DNA of 64,000 bases from Sphingomonas sp. ERG5. Lineage in GTDB: Bacteria; Pseudomonadota; Alphaproteobacteria; Sphingomonadales; Sphingomonadaceae. Each line of letters opens with the position of its first letter. Position 1 is the stretch's first letter. Location: the NCBI RefSeq assembly GCF_000803065.1, contig NZ_JSXI01000020.1, positions 1 to 64,000 on the forward strand, in the 5' to 3' direction. The notes under the pieces are model-generated. The model searched no databases and was not told the origin of the DNA. It saw nothing but the letters and a program-made list of their open reading frames with translations. The translations under genes and the position numbers were made by a program. This document shows positions 51,572-62,600 of this stretch, in pieces.

Positions 51572-53617
51572 ATGGCGGCGTTGCGCACACTGGTTGCGAC
51601 GGGTTTGGCTGCGATGTCGGGGGTGGCGATGGCGGGAGCGCCAGCGGCGCCGGTCAAGTTTCAGGCTCAGGACATTTTTCGCCTGACCCAGGCGAGCGAT
51701 CCGCAAATCAGTCCTGACGGCAATCAGATCGCCTATGTCCGGATCAGCAACGACATCATGGCCGATGAGGGGTTGGAATCGATCTGGCTGGTCGACACGC
51801 ATAGCGGCGTGCAGCGGCCGCTCGGCGGTGTAGCTGCCACCGGCGCGCAGCCGCGCTGGTGCGCGAACGGCAAGTTGCTGGCATTCACGGCCGCGCCGAA
51901 GGGGCAGGCGCGGGGCCTGTTCACCTATGCGCTGGCCTCGCGCAGCATCGTTCGTATCGCCACGCTGGTCAGCCCGGCCTCGGCTTTGTCCTGGTCGCCG
52001 GATTGTGCGAAGATCGCTTTCATCATGCATGCCTCGGCGCCGCCCGAGACGCTTGGAACGACACTGGTCAAGCCGGTTGGCGCCGACTGGGCCAAGCCGA
52101 TCACGCTCACGACCCGCGCCATGTACCACAAGGACGGGAAGGGCGATCTCGATCCCGGTTATGATCATGTTTTCATGGTGCCTGCAGCTGGCGGGACGCC
52201 CCGGCAACTGACCTCTGGCCCATATGATGACGCCGGACCCGTGTCATGGGCAAGGGATGGTCTGTCGCTGGTCTTCACCGGTCGTCGCGACAAGGGTTGG
52301 GAAACCGACAGCTATCGCAGCGCGATCTATCGGGTCTCGCTTGCCGCACGCGCGCTGACACGATTGACGCAGCTTGACGGTCCGGCGGCCTCAGCGGCTG
52401 TCTCGCCCGATGGCCGGACAATCGCCTTTAGCGGTTATGACGATCACCGCCGCCGTCCCTACGAAAATCGCAAGATCTACGTCATGGATGCCGATGGCGG
52501 TCATGTCCGCGTCGCGCACGAAGATCTCGACCGCAGCCTGAACACCCCGGCCTGGGCGGCGGACGGGCGCAGCCTCTTTGCTGCGCTGGAGGACCGGGGC
52601 GTCAACAAGGTGGTCCGGTTCGAATTGGGCGGCATCGTTCGCCCTCTCGCGGAAGGGCTGGCCGATAGCGGCCTCGATCTTCCCTATAGCGGTGGTGCGT
52701 TCTCGGTCGCGCGGGACGGCACCGTCGCCATCCCGCAGGGCGGTTTCGATCACCCCGCCGACGTGACGATCGTTCGCGACGATGTGGTCAAGCGGTTGAC
52801 CCGGCTCAACGCTGCATTGCTGGACAAACGATCGCTGGGCGCGCTGGCGCCGCTAAAGGTGACCGCATCCGACGGCACACCGATCGACGCCTGGGTATTG
52901 ATGCCGCCGGGCTTTGACCGCTCGCGTCGATATCCGATGATCCTGGAGATACATGGCGGCCCGTTCCTGCATTACGGACCCTATTTCTCGACCGACGACC
53001 AACTCTACGCGGCGGCCGGTTATGTCGTCGTTTATGCCAACGCGCGCGGTTCGACCTCCTATGGCGAGAGGTTCGCCAATGCGATCAGTCGCGACTATCC
53101 CGGTATCGACTATAGCGACCAGATGAGCGTTGTGGATGCTGCGGTCGCGCAAGGATTTGCCGATCCCGACCGCCTGTTCGTGACCGGAGGGTCCGGGGGT
53201 GGAATCATGACGGCCTGGATCGTTGGCAAGACCGACCGATTCCGCGCCGCCGCGTCCCAGCGCCCGGCGATCAACTGGACCAGCCTCGCGCTGACGTCGG
53301 ATGCCGGATACAAGGTGATGAGCAACTGGATCGGCAAAGCACCCTGGGAGGATCCGGAGGGCTATTGGAAGCATTCGCCGCTGTCGCTGGTCTCCAATGT
53401 CAAAACACCGACTCTGGTGGTGGTTGGGGAGAAGGATGTGCGCACGCCGATCGCGGAAGCAGAGCAATTCTACGGCGCGCTGCAATATCGTGGTGTCCCG
53501 ACCGGCCTGCTCAGGGTTCCGGGCGCATTCCACGAAATGGCCGCCCGTCCAAGTCAGTCCGCGGCCAGGGTCGAGGCCATTATCGGGTGGTTCAACCGAT
53601 ATGATCGACAACCGTGA
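51572..53617 (+). CDS. S9-family (prolyl oligopeptidase/DPP-IV-like) serine peptidase
   Basis: A 681-residue exported peptidase. A signal peptide (about 1-23) leads to a TolB/DPP-IV-type beta-propeller (about 30-390; QISPDGNQIAYVR, AVSPDGRTIAFSGYD), then an alpha/beta-hydrolase catalytic domain. The triad is Ser541 (GGSGGG), Asp622 (GEKDVRTPI) and His654 (GAFHEM). It should remove dipeptides or cleave short peptides in the periplasm. It follows the TonB receptor by 171 nt with its own GGGGAAG ribosome binding site, so it may be co-transcribed with it or independent. Confidence 0.9.
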   Translation: MAALRTLVATGLAAMSGVAMAGAPAAPVKFQAQDIFRLTQASDPQISPDGNQIAYVRISNDIMADEGLESIWLVDTHSGVQRPLGGVAATGAQPRWCANGKLLAFTAAPKGQARGLFTYALASRSIVRIATLVSPASALSWSPDCAKIAFIMHASAPPETLGTTLVKPVGADWAKPITLTTRAMYHKDGKGDLDPGYDHVFMVPAAGGTPRQLTSGPYDDAGPVSWARDGLSLVFTGRRDKGWETDSYRSAIYRVSLAARALTRLTQLDGPAASAAVSPDGRTIAFSGYDDHRRRPYENRKIYVMDADGGHVRVAHEDLDRSLNTPAWAADGRSLFAALEDRGVNKVVRFELGGIVRPLAEGLADSGLDLPYSGGAFSVARDGTVAIPQGGFDHPADVTIVRDDVVKRLTRLNAALLDKRSLGALAPLKVTASDGTPIDAWVLMPPGFDRSRRYPMILEIHGGPFLHYGPYFSTDDQLYAAAGYVVVYANARGSTSYGERFANAISRDYPGIDYSDQMSVVDAAVAQGFADPDRLFVTGGSGGGIMTAWIVGKTDRFRAAASQRPAINWTSLALTSDAGYKVMSNWIGKAPWEDPEGYWKHSPLSLVSNVKTPTLVVVGEKDVRTPIAEAEQFYGALQYRGVPTGLLRVPGAFHEMAARPSQSAARVEAIIGWFNRYDRQP

Positions 53618-53788
53618 TACGCTCTGGCCGGGGGCGTCGGCCAATGAATGAACCTCCGTATTGGAGTGGGCGTTCATATTTTTCCGTGAGGGCGAGGCTG
53701 ACATCATAGCTGAGTAAGCCGCTTCTGCGGATGTTTTCCGATAACGAACTTGGCAGGTATCAGGCGACGCTAGACCATCAGGATGATT

Positions 53789-53802
53789 GTGACCATTGTC
53801 AC
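53789..53802. promoter_or_regulatory. dyad GTGAC-CATT-GTCAC upstream of the chromate operon promoter
   Basis: A perfect 5-bp inverted repeat with a 4-nt centre ends 8 nt before the -35 box at 53811. The position fits an activator or repressor site controlling the chromate genes. No dedicated regulator gene is adjacent. Confidence 0.4.
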
Positions 53803-53810
53803 GCCGTGGC

Positions 53811-53839
53811 TTGACAGAAGCACGCCAAGGCACTGTAAT
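53811..53839 (+). promoter_or_regulatory. sigma-70 promoter of the chromate resistance operon
   Basis: TTGACA (53811-53816), a 17-nt spacer and TGTAAT (53834-53839) give a consensus -35 and a five-of-six -10 box with ideal spacing. It lies about 75 nt upstream of the rhodanese-ChrB start at 53915. It is the best-formed promoter seen in the window. The rest of the 297-bp gap (53618-53914) shows no gene. Confidence 0.7.
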
Positions 53840-53914
53840 CAGGGTATGGGGATTGCGATCTCCCCACGAGGCGGCACGCCAAAGCATCGCGTCCCAACCG
53901 TATGAGGACGCACC

Positions 53915-54745
53915 ATGCCCGCCATTAATTCGATTTCTCCTGACAAATTGCTCAAGCTGATCGGGACGCCTGGCGGCCCCGCGATCATCGACGTTCGGAC
54001 CGCCGAAGATTTTGCCGCGGATGCCCGGTTGGTGCCGGGCGCGGTCCGCCACGATTTCGCCACCGTCGCCGAATGGGGACCCGCATTCGCCGGACAGAGC
54101 GCGGTCGTCATTTGCCAGAAGGGTCAAAAGCTCAGCGAGGGCGTTGCCGCATGGCTGCGTCAATCGGGGGTCGGGGCTGAGGTGCTGGATGGCGGCGCGC
54201 TCGGCTGGGGCATTGCGGGCTATCCGATGGTGCCCGAAGCGGCGCTGCCACCTCGCGATGCGCGAGGCCGAACGATCTGGGTGACAAGAGCAAGACCCAA
54301 GGTTGATCGCATCGCCTGCCCGTGGCTGATCCGCCGCTTCGTCGATCCTGACGCGGTGTTTCTGTTCGTTACGCCATCGGAAGTCCCGGGGGTTGCCGAG
54401 CGATTCAGTGCGACGCCGTTCGATATTGAAGGTGTTCGGTGGAGCCACGATGGCGACCGATGCACTTTCGATGTGATGGTTGAAACGTTCGGATTGGGAA
54501 CGCTTCCCGCTCTTGCACATCTGGCCACCATCGTGCGCGGGGCCGACACGGCGCGCCCTGACATCGTGCCGGAAGCGGCGGGGTTGCTCGCCATGTCGCT
54601 GGGCTTGTCGCGCATGTATGCCGACGACCTCGAACAACTCGATGCCGGAATGCTGATGTATGACGCGCTCTATCGCTGGTGCCGCGATGCGCGCGGGGAA
54701 ACGCATGACTGGACGGCGCATAAGGCGCGCGGAGAGCGCCCGTGA
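53915..54745 (+). CDS. chrB: rhodanese-ChrB fusion, chromate resistance protein
   Basis: A 276-residue two-domain protein. Residues about 5-95 form a rhodanese domain with IIDVRTAEDF and active-site Cys67 in VICQKGQKLSEG. Residues about 98-276 are the ChrB-type chromate-resistance domain (IWVTRARPKVDRIACPWLIRRFVDPDAVFLFV). ChrB-type proteins act with the ChrA pump in chromate resistance, as sensor or in reduction; here the usual N-terminal ChrB part is replaced by a sulfurtransferase. It overlaps the ChrA gene start by 4 nt (GTGA), giving one operon from the promoter at 53811. Confidence 0.87.
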   Translation: MPAINSISPDKLLKLIGTPGGPAIIDVRTAEDFAADARLVPGAVRHDFATVAEWGPAFAGQSAVVICQKGQKLSEGVAAWLRQSGVGAEVLDGGALGWGIAGYPMVPEAALPPRDARGRTIWVTRARPKVDRIACPWLIRRFVDPDAVFLFVTPSEVPGVAERFSATPFDIEGVRWSHDGDRCTFDVMVETFGLGTLPALAHLATIVRGADTARPDIVPEAAGLLAMSLGLSRMYADDLEQLDAGMLMYDALYRWCRDARGETHDWTAHKARGERP

Positions 54746-56139
54746 CCGCCGTGGTACTCGACGCCGCGCCCCAGCGTCCGCAGCCGGTTACACTCGGCGA
54801 AGCCTTCTGGGTCTGGCTCAGAATTGCCGCGCTGTCGTTCGGTGGTCCTGCCGGTCAGATCGCGGTGATGCACCGCATATTGGTCGAGGAGAAACGCTGG
54901 ATCGGCGAGCATCGTTTTCTCCATGCGCTGAACTATTGCATGTTGCTGCCCGGGCCGGAGGCGCAGCAGCTTGCCACCTATATCGGCTGGCTGCTCCACC
55001 GGACGCGTGGTGGGATCGTCGCGGGGGTGCTGTTCGTATTGCCCGGCGCGCTGTCGATCATGGCGCTCAGCTGGGTCTATGCCCTCTACGGTAAGCTGGG
55101 GATCGTCTCCGCTCTGTTCTTCGGCCTGAAGGCGGCGGTGCTGGCAATCGTGCTTCAGGCGGTGATGCGCATCGGAAAGCGCTCGCTCAGGAACACCACC
55201 ATGCGCGTGATCGCCGCGTCCGCCTTCGTCGCGATCTTCTTCGCGGGTGTTCCGTTCCCGGTGATCATTCTTGCGGCAGGTATCATCGGCTTTGTCGGCG
55301 GGCGGCGCGGCGCCACAGCATTCAAGGCAGGCGGCGGCCACGGATCCAGTGGCGGCGAGATTGTCGCCGACGCCGATACCTTGCTTGGCGAAGAACTTCC
55401 CGCCCACGCCAATCCGGGATTCAGACAATCATTGCGGGTCGCGCTGATCTGGCTGGCGCTCTGGCTGTTGCCGGTCGCAGCACTCCTGCTGCTGCTTGGC
55501 TCCGGCAGCGTGTTCAGTCAGATCGCGACCTTCTTCTCGACGATGGCAATGGTGACGTTCGGCGGAGCCTATGCCGTGCTCGCTTATGTCGCTCAGGAAG
55601 CTGTGCAGTCTTACCACTGGCTCTCTCCCGGCGAGATGCTGGACGGGCTGGGCATGGCGGAAACGACGCCGGGTCCACTCATCATGGTGCTCCAGTTCGT
55701 CGGATTCCTCGGGGCCTATCGTCACCCCGGATTGCTCCCACCGTTGCTGGCGGGAACGCTCGGCGGGTTGCTCGCGACGTGGGTGACGTTCGTGCCCTGC
55801 TTCCTGTGGATTTTCCTCGGGGCCCCCTTCATCGAACGGCTGCGCGGCAATGCCGCACTTGCCGGTGCGCTATCGGCGATCACGGCGGCTGTGGTTGGCG
55901 TTGTGCTCAACCTCGCGATCTGGTTCGCGCTTCACACATTGTTTCGGGCCGTCACCCCGTTGTCGGTCGGTGCGCTCCGTTTCGACTTGCCCGTGCCATC
56001 AAGCCTCGACCCCTGGGCGCTGCTGCTGTCGGCCGGTGCCATGGTCGCGATGTTCAAATTCAATACCGGCGTGATCGTCACGCTTGCGACCACCTCCGCG
56101 CTTGGCGTGGCTTTCTACGCCGCTGGTTTCATTGGATAG
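54742..56139 (+). CDS. chrA: ChrA chromate efflux transporter
   Basis: A 465-residue membrane protein of the CHR family, long form with two homologous halves. The N-terminal half contains FWVWLRIAALSFGGPAGQIAVMHR and MLLPGPEAQQLATYIGWL. The second half repeats the pattern (MAMVTFGGAYAVLAYVAQEA, GLGMAETTPGPLIMVLQFVGFLGA). It expels chromate, probably driven by the membrane potential. It starts with GTG overlapping the rhodanese-ChrB stop. Confidence 0.92.
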   Translation: MTAVVLDAAPQRPQPVTLGEAFWVWLRIAALSFGGPAGQIAVMHRILVEEKRWIGEHRFLHALNYCMLLPGPEAQQLATYIGWLLHRTRGGIVAGVLFVLPGALSIMALSWVYALYGKLGIVSALFFGLKAAVLAIVLQAVMRIGKRSLRNTTMRVIAASAFVAIFFAGVPFPVIILAAGIIGFVGGRRGATAFKAGGGHGSSGGEIVADADTLLGEELPAHANPGFRQSLRVALIWLALWLLPVAALLLLLGSGSVFSQIATFFSTMAMVTFGGAYAVLAYVAQEAVQSYHWLSPGEMLDGLGMAETTPGPLIMVLQFVGFLGAYRHPGLLPPLLAGTLGGLLATWVTFVPCFLWIFLGAPFIERLRGNAALAGALSAITAAVVGVVLNLAIWFALHTLFRAVTPLSVGALRFDLPVPSSLDPWALLLSAGAMVAMFKFNTGVIVTLATTSALGVAFYAAGFIG

Positions 56140-56241
56140 GAGAGGGACGATGATCGATCTTGTCGCGCGAGGACACGCGCCGCCGTCACCCGATCATAGT
56201 CCTACGGTGATCGTATAGCCGCCCTATGGAAACGGTAATGT

Positions 56242-57588
56242 TCAGCGCGGCGTCGAAAGCCGGACCTCGACCGCAAAGCCGCGACCATCGCGCAGGCGCG
56301 CGGCGCCATGATGCGCTGTCGCGATGGCCTGGACCAGTGCAAGACCAAGTCCGTGGCCGTCCGACGACCGGCTGCGTTCGGTGCGGCTGAAGCGCTGGAA
56401 CAATCGACCTGCATCGTCCGCGCCGACACCAGGGCCGTCATCGGCAACGGTCAGGATTACGCCGTCATCGTCGGTGGTCAGCGCGACGCTGATCGTCGTG
56501 CCGGGCGGCGTATGCCGCAGGGCGTTGTCGAGCAGATTACTGGCCAGCTGGAGAAGCAGTCGGCGGTCGCCGACCAGGGTGACCGCACGATCGACCGAAT
56601 CCACCAGCAGATGGCCGCTTGCCTCGACGTCGGGACGATAGGTGTCGAGCAGGTCGCCGATCGCGTCACCCAGCGCGACACGGCGGAAATGACGCCGCAC
56701 ACCCATCGCCTCGACCTCGGAGATACGCAGCAATGCCGCGAATATCTCGAGCAGTTCTTCGGCCTGTGCGGCGGCTGCGGTGATTGCGTCATCGCGCGCC
56801 GCGCCGTCGCCGGTGGCCAGCGCTTCGTCGAGTCGATGGCTGAGCCGGGTAAGCGGGGTACGCAGGTCATGCGCGACGTCGCTCGACACCTGGCGCAGAT
56901 TGTCCATCAGTGCGCCGATCCGGTCGAGCATGCGGTTGAGCGTCGTCGATACGCGATCGAATTCACTGCCCGATCCATCGACGGGCATGCGTCGCTGCAA
57001 GTCTCCGCCGATGATCGCGAGCGCTGCACGATCGATTCGGTTGAGGCGCGAGGCGGTAATGGCACCGACCGTCCAGGCTCCGCCCGCGCCGAGCAACAGC
57101 ATCGCGCCGAATGCGACCGCGAACAGGATCAGCAGGTTGCGGTCGGTCTGGCCCAATGCGCCGCGATCGGCGGCAACCACCAGCCGCCCGCCTCCCGGCA
57201 CGGCGGTGGTCAGCGACTGTGCGATCCGCCCGTCGGCATGATGGAGAAATTCCTCATATCCAAGCCCTGTCGGCGCCGCGGCATCAAGCGATCCGGCGAT
57301 CCGACGGCCATGCGCATTGATCAGTATATAACCGAGATGGTCGATCTCGGCGACAGCTTCGCGCCGGCGAATCGCGGCGGCCAGTGCGGCGAGCCGATCG
57401 GCGCCGGGTTCGGCCAGCAGGGCGCGTGTCTCGGTTGCGGTGCGATGATCGAGCTGCTCCTCCAGCGCTTCATGCGTCACCTGATAGGCGATGCCGCCGA
57501 TCGCCAGCGTTGCCAGGGCGAGCACCGCGCTGACGATCGCCGCCAGCCCGAAGGTCGAGCGCCAAAGCCGGCTCAACGAGCGCCGCAT
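56242..57588 (-). CDS. two-component sensor histidine kinase
   Basis: A 448-residue membrane histidine kinase. A first helix (AAIVSAVLALATLAIGGIAYQV), a periplasmic domain of about 120 residues and a second helix (LILFAVAFGAMLLLGAGGAW) are followed by HAMP. The dimerisation H-box is SSDVAHDLRTPLTRLSHRL. The ATPase domain has N-box NLLDNALRHTPPG, DDGPGVG, and HGLGLALVQAI. It overlaps the response-regulator gene by one nucleotide. Placed downstream of the RND pump genes in the same direction, it probably senses the metal or compound that the pump expels. It is the last gene of the operon. Confidence 0.9.
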   Translation of the reverse strand: MRRSLSRLWRSTFGLAAIVSAVLALATLAIGGIAYQVTHEALEEQLDHRTATETRALLAEPGADRLAALAAAIRRREAVAEIDHLGYILINAHGRRIAGSLDAAAPTGLGYEEFLHHADGRIAQSLTTAVPGGGRLVVAADRGALGQTDRNLLILFAVAFGAMLLLGAGGAWTVGAITASRLNRIDRAALAIIGGDLQRRMPVDGSGSEFDRVSTTLNRMLDRIGALMDNLRQVSSDVAHDLRTPLTRLSHRLDEALATGDGAARDDAITAAAAQAEELLEIFAALLRISEVEAMGVRRHFRRVALGDAIGDLLDTYRPDVEASGHLLVDSVDRAVTLVGDRRLLLQLASNLLDNALRHTPPGTTISVALTTDDDGVILTVADDGPGVGADDAGRLFQRFSRTERSRSSDGHGLGLALVQAIATAHHGAARLRDGRGFAVEVRLSTPR

Positions 57589-58262
57589 CAGCCGCTGCGG
57601 ATCATGTAGCCGGCACCGCGGATCGTTTCGATCGCATCGTCATCGAAACCGGCGTTGAGCTTGGAGCGCAGCCGGCTGAGATGCGTCTCGACGATATTGG
57701 TCTTGGGGTCGAAGTCGAAGTCCCACACCCGCTCGAGCAGCATGGTGCGCGTCATCACCCGCCGGGGATTGCGCATCAGCTCAGCTAGGAGCGCGAATTC
57801 GCGCGGCTGGAGCACGACTCGACGACCAGCGCGCTTGACCGTCCGGCGTTCGAAATCGAGTTCGATGTCGCCGACGCTTAGCCGATTGGGTTCGGCCTGA
57901 GACGTAGGACGGCGACCCAGCGCGTTGATCCGCGCGGCCAGCTCGGAAAAGGCGAACGGCTTGACCAGATAATCGTCCGCGCCGCTATTCAGCCCCTCGA
58001 CCCGGTCCTCGATGCTGCCCATTGCGGTCAACATCAGAATCGGCGTGGCGCTGCCACCGGCGCGCAGCATCCTTACCACTGACAGGCCGTCGATGCCGGG
58101 CAGCATGCGATCGACCACGATTGCATCGAACGCTCCGTCAGTGGCTAGGAACACGCCCTCGCGCCCATCGGCGGCGGCGGCCACATGGTGCCCCGCTTCG
58201 CTCAGCCCACGCATGACGAAGCTGCGTGTTTCGGCATCGTCTTCGACGATCAGGATTCTCAT
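57588..58262 (-). CDS. OmpR-family response regulator
   Basis: A 224-residue two-domain regulator. The receiver domain carries the acidic pocket VEDDAE, phospho-acceptor Asp51 (IVVDRMLPG) and the conserved lysine in DDYLVKPFAFSEL. The C-terminal winged helix (about 130-224) shows LQPREFALLAELMRNPRRVM, then TRTMLLERVWDFDFDPKTNI and LRSKLNAG. It is coupled to the outer-membrane factor gene (4-nt overlap) and to the kinase gene (1-nt overlap). It is the transcriptional activator partner of the kinase, likely for this same operon. Confidence 0.93.
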   Translation of the reverse strand: MRILIVEDDAETRSFVMRGLSEAGHHVAAAADGREGVFLATDGAFDAIVVDRMLPGIDGLSVVRMLRAGGSATPILMLTAMGSIEDRVEGLNSGADDYLVKPFAFSELAARINALGRRPTSQAEPNRLSVGDIELDFERRTVKRAGRRVVLQPREFALLAELMRNPRRVMTRTMLLERVWDFDFDPKTNIVETHLSRLRSKLNAGFDDDAIETIRGAGYMIRSG

Positions 58263-59647
58263 AGTGTCTCTACTACCGCAACCGGCGCGTGCTGCCACCC
58301 GCCGCCGAGTGCGCGGAAAAGGGCGACTTGTCCTTGCGCCAGCAACAGACTCGACTGCGCGCGCTGGAGCTGTGCCGAGGCGAGAGAGCGTTCGGCGTCG
58401 ATGCGCAGCAGCGGTGCTGCATCGCCAAGCCGCACCCGGGCGGCGGCGCGGCGAGCATAATCGCCGGCCTGAACCGCCCCCTCGTCCAGTGCGCGATGGC
58501 GTCGTGCCTCGGCATCCTGCGCAGCGAGTGCCGTTTCCACTTCGCGAAGGGCGCGCAGGATCGCGACGTCCCAACCGGCCAGCGCAGCCCGTTCAGTGGC
58601 GCGGGCCTGCTGCAGGCGCGCGCGGGCCGGCCCCTGGTTGGGAAAGGCCCAGGAGATCAGCGGCGATGCGGTGGCGGCAAAGCCGCCGCCAAGCAGGCCA
58701 AACGCCCCGCCAAGGTTGAGGCGCGGGTAAAGATCGGCGCGCGCGACGCCGATCCGCGCGGCGGCTGCGGCAAGGCGGCGTTCGGCTTCGCGGATATCCG
58801 GGCGACGCAGGAGCAACGCGGCGCCATCGCCAATCGGCAGCCGGCCGGACAAAGTCGGGACCGCCGTGCAATCGAGGCGCCATTCGCGCGCGGCGGCCGG
58901 CGAGACACCTTGCAGTGTCGCCAGCCGATACAGCGCATTGGCACGTGCCGCTTCGAATGGCGGCACACCCGCTTCCGCCGCCGCTAGCAAGGTGGCGGCC
59001 TGTGACAAGTCGAGTGGGGAAACCTCACCCGCTCGCAGTTGATCGCTGACCATCGTCACTGCACGCTGCTGAGCCGCAACGACGGTTCGTGAGACGATGA
59101 GAGCCTGATTGGCACCGCACAAATCGACATAGGCAAGCACGGTATCGGCAACCACGGCCACGCGCACGCCGTCATACGCCGCCGCTACGGCATCGGTATC
59201 GGCGCGTGCGGCCAGCGCGCCGGAACGCAGGCGGCCGAACAGATCCACATCCCAGCTTGCCGTTGCCGCGATATCGTAATCGCTCGCGGGAACATTGGCC
59301 GCGCTTGGTTGAGCGGAAGGATTGTCGATCCCGCCGCTGCTTTCCACAATCACCTGTGGCAGGCGAAGCGCCTTGGCCTGCCGCTGCGCCGCGCGCGCAC
59401 CATCGAGATTGGCGAAAGCAATGCGCAGATCGGCATTGGCAGCGATGCTGGCCCGGACAAGCCGATCGAGCACCGGGTCGTCATAGAGGCGCCACCAATC
59501 GTCCGGCACTGGCTCGATCGAGGCTGTCGGCGGGCCGGCAAACGGGCCGAGTGCGGCGGGTGGCGCAACGGTCGGCGGCGTTGCGGGGGTGGTCATACAA
59601 GCACTCGCCAGCAGTGCGGCGAGCGGCATCATTCGGCGCATCGTCAT
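58259..59647 (-). CDS. RND efflux outer-membrane lipoprotein (NodT/OprM type)
   Basis: A 462-residue outer-membrane factor. The lipoprotein signal ends in LLASAC, giving an N-terminal acylated cysteine. [35 protein letters not shown] is the standard start of the family's first outer-membrane efflux repeat, and the second repeat covers about 290-440. It forms the trimeric outer channel of the RND pump. Its gene overlaps the pump gene by 4 nt and the response regulator by 4 nt. Confidence 0.92.
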   Translation of the reverse strand: MTMRRMMPLAALLASACMTTPATPPTVAPPAALGPFAGPPTASIEPVPDDWWRLYDDPVLDRLVRASIAANADLRIAFANLDGARAAQRQAKALRLPQVIVESSGGIDNPSAQPSAANVPASDYDIAATASWDVDLFGRLRSGALAARADTDAVAAAYDGVRVAVVADTVLAYVDLCGANQALIVSRTVVAAQQRAVTMVSDQLRAGEVSPLDLSQAATLLAAAEAGVPPFEAARANALYRLATLQGVSPAAAREWRLDCTAVPTLSGRLPIGDGAALLLRRPDIREAERRLAAAAARIGVARADLYPRLNLGGAFGLLGGGFAATASPLISWAFPNQGPARARLQQARATERAALAGWDVAILRALREVETALAAQDAEARRHRALDEGAVQAGDYARRAAARVRLGDAAPLLRIDAERSLASAQLQRAQSSLLLAQGQVALFRALGGGWQHAPVAVVETL

Positions 59648-62600
59648 GCCGGCACTCCCGCCAATGGCGCATCTGCCGGCGCGCGCTCCTTGCCGAAGCG
59701 GGTATAGAGCGCCGGCATCAGGAACAGATTGAGCACGGTCGAAGATACCAGCCCGCCAAGGATGACGATCGCCATCGGATGCTCGATCTCATGTCCGGGC
59801 GCATTGCCGGCGAGGATCAGCGGCAGCAGCGCGAGGCCAGCGCAGGCGGCGGTCATCAGGATCGGCACCAGCCGTTCTTCCGCGCCGCGCAGGACCAGGC
59901 CGGGGCCGAAATCCTCTCCCTCCACCCGGCGCAGATGGTCATAGTGCGACAAGAGCATGATGCCGTTCCGCGCCGAGATACCGATGACGGTCACGAATCC
60001 GACCAGCGAGCCAAGCGACAACACGCCACCGGTCAGGGCGACGCCAATGACGCCGCCGACCAACGCAAACGGAAGGCTGAGCCCGACCAGCGCGGTGATC
60101 CGCGTCGAACGAAATTCCAGCCACACCAGCAAGAGCACGCCGACGAGGCAGAGCAGCCCAGTCGCCCAGAGGCGCTGGCGCGATTCCTTCAGCGCCGCAT
60201 ATTCGCCGAGCACGCGCGGATGATAGCCCTGCGCAAAGGGCATGGCGGCGACTGCCGTCTCGACCGCGCGTGCGGTCGAGCCGAGGTCGCTGCCTTTCAC
60301 GTTCATCGTCACGTCGATGCGGCGCTGACCATTCTCGCGCTTGATCTCGTTAGGGGCAGGGACGATGCGAATATCCGCCACGCCGCGTAGTCGAGCGGGT
60401 GCGCCGGTCGGTGACTGGATCATCAGATCGGCAAGTGCGTGACGATTGTCGCGGATCGATGGTTCACCCCATAGCGCGACGTCGAACGCCTTCTGATCGC
60501 GGTAAATCTCTCCCAGTTTCTGTCCCGCGACCAGCGTCTGCGCCTGGCGCCTGACCTCACCCGGTGTGAGCCCGAATGTGGCGAGGTCGGCCGGGCGCGG
60601 GCGAATCTGGATTTGCGGGACGAGGACCTGTTGTTCCACCTTGAGATCGGTGACGCCGTTCAAGCCGGAGACTTTCGTTTTGACCCGATCGGCGGCCGCG
60701 CGCAATTCGACCTGGTCCGGGCCGTAGATGCGGACCACCACGCTTGCCCCGGCGCCCGACAGCACTTCCTTGATGCGTTCCCGCAGATAGGTGAGCACAT
60801 CGCGGAACAGGCCGGGATAGCCATCGATCACGGCTTTGATCCTGGCCACGCTGGTGTCGTAATCGGCTTGCTGGTCGAGGCTGATCCACAATTCGGTGAA
60901 GTTGGGGCCGACCACTTCGTCGGCGGCTTCCGCGCGGCCGATATGCGCGCCGAAATTGCGCACGCCGGGTATCGCGCGCAACTCCTTCGAGACGCGGATC
61001 GTGATCCGGTCCATCGCCTCGATCGAGGTGCCGGGCTTCTCGACCCAGTGCATCAGGAAGTCGGTTTCCCGAAAATCGGGGAGGAACTGATCCTTGAAAC
61101 TCGCATAGCCAATGCCGGCGGCGAGCAACCCGGTCGCAATGATCCCCATCGCCAGACTCGGCCGTGCCACCATTCGGGGCAGGACGCCCGTGTAACGGCG
61201 CTTGAGTGCGGCGACGAGGCGGGTGTCGCGGGCTTCCTTTATCGGCGCGTTGGGGAGCAGGAACAGGCACAGTGCCGGCGTTACGACCAGCGCGACCAGC
61301 AGCGACATGCCGATCGCGAGCACATAGGCGATCGCGAGCGGCTGAAAGAAGGTACCAGCGACTCCGCCGAGGAAGAAGATCGGCAGGAACACCAGCATCA
61401 CGATCAGCGAGGCGAACACCACTGCCGAGCGAACCTCGAGCGAGGCCGACAGAACGACGTCGAATGCGCTGCGCGGATTGCCCGCCTCGTGGTTGAGGCG
61501 CAGGCGACGGGCGATATTCTCGACGTCGATGATCGCATCGTCGACCACTTCGCCGAGCGCGATGACCAGGCCGGCGATGACCATCGTGTTGATCGTCGCA
61601 CCGCTCCACAGCAGCACCAGCCCCGCCCCGAGCAGCGACAGCGGAATGGCGACGAGGCTGATGACTGCCTGTCGCCAGTCGCGCGTGAAGACGAACAGGA
61701 TGACCGCGACAAGCAGACAGCCGATCATCAATGCGCGGGTCAGATTGTCGATCGAGCGTTCGATGAAGGTTGCGGGGCGGAAGATCGTCGTGTCGATCCA
61801 GACATCCTTCAGGCCGGGGCGGAGCTCGGCGATTGCCGCCTCGACCTTGCGCGTCAGTTCGAGCGTGTTGCCGGTCGGTTGCTTTTCGACGATCAGCATG
61901 ATGCCCGGACCGTCATCGATGATCGCATTGCCGATCGGTGCGGCATGGCCATCGACGACCCGCGCGACATCGCCGACCCGGATCGAAGCCCCGCCCGCCA
62001 CCTTGATCACGGTGCGCGCGAGGTCATCGGCGTTCTGCACGGCGCCGGCTTGCTGCACTGCAATCCGCTGATTGGGCGTGTCGACAAAGCCGCCGCCACC
62101 GACGAGCACGGCATCCCCGGCGGCGGTGCGCAACTCGTTCAACGTGACGCCGGCGGCGCGAAGCCTGTCCGGATCGGCCAACACCTGGATCTGGCGGTCG
62201 CGCTGACCCCAGACCGCGATATTGGCGACCCCCGGTACCGCCATCAATCGCGGGCGGATCGTCCAGCGGACAAGTTCCGACAATTGCATCTGGTCGAGGG
62301 TCTTCGACGTGATGCCGATCTTCATCGCGCGGCTGGTGGAGGATAAGGGGGGCAGCATCACCGGCGCGCGGGCGGCGGCGGGCAGCCGGCCCTGGATCTG
62401 CGTCACACGCTCCTGCACCAGCTGCCGCGCGCGGATGACATCAATACCGCGATCGAACAGGATCGTGACCGACGACAGGCCGAGCACCGATTTCGACCGC
62501 AATGTCGCAAGATCGGGGACGCCGTTGACGGCGGTCTCGATCGGCACGGTGATCAGGCTTTCGACCTCTTCGGTCGACAGGCCCGGTGCCTCGGTCTGGA

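Noticed and set aside
52853..54721. Long minus-strand open frame spanning the S9 peptidase end and the ChrB gene
   Set aside because: It runs antisense across two well-supported genes and their intergenic promoter, with low-complexity, Arg/Pro-rich translation.
60613..62346. Plus-strand open frame of 577 codons
   Set aside because: Antisense to the RND pump gene; the translation is repetitive His/Asp/Arg-rich sequence without domains.
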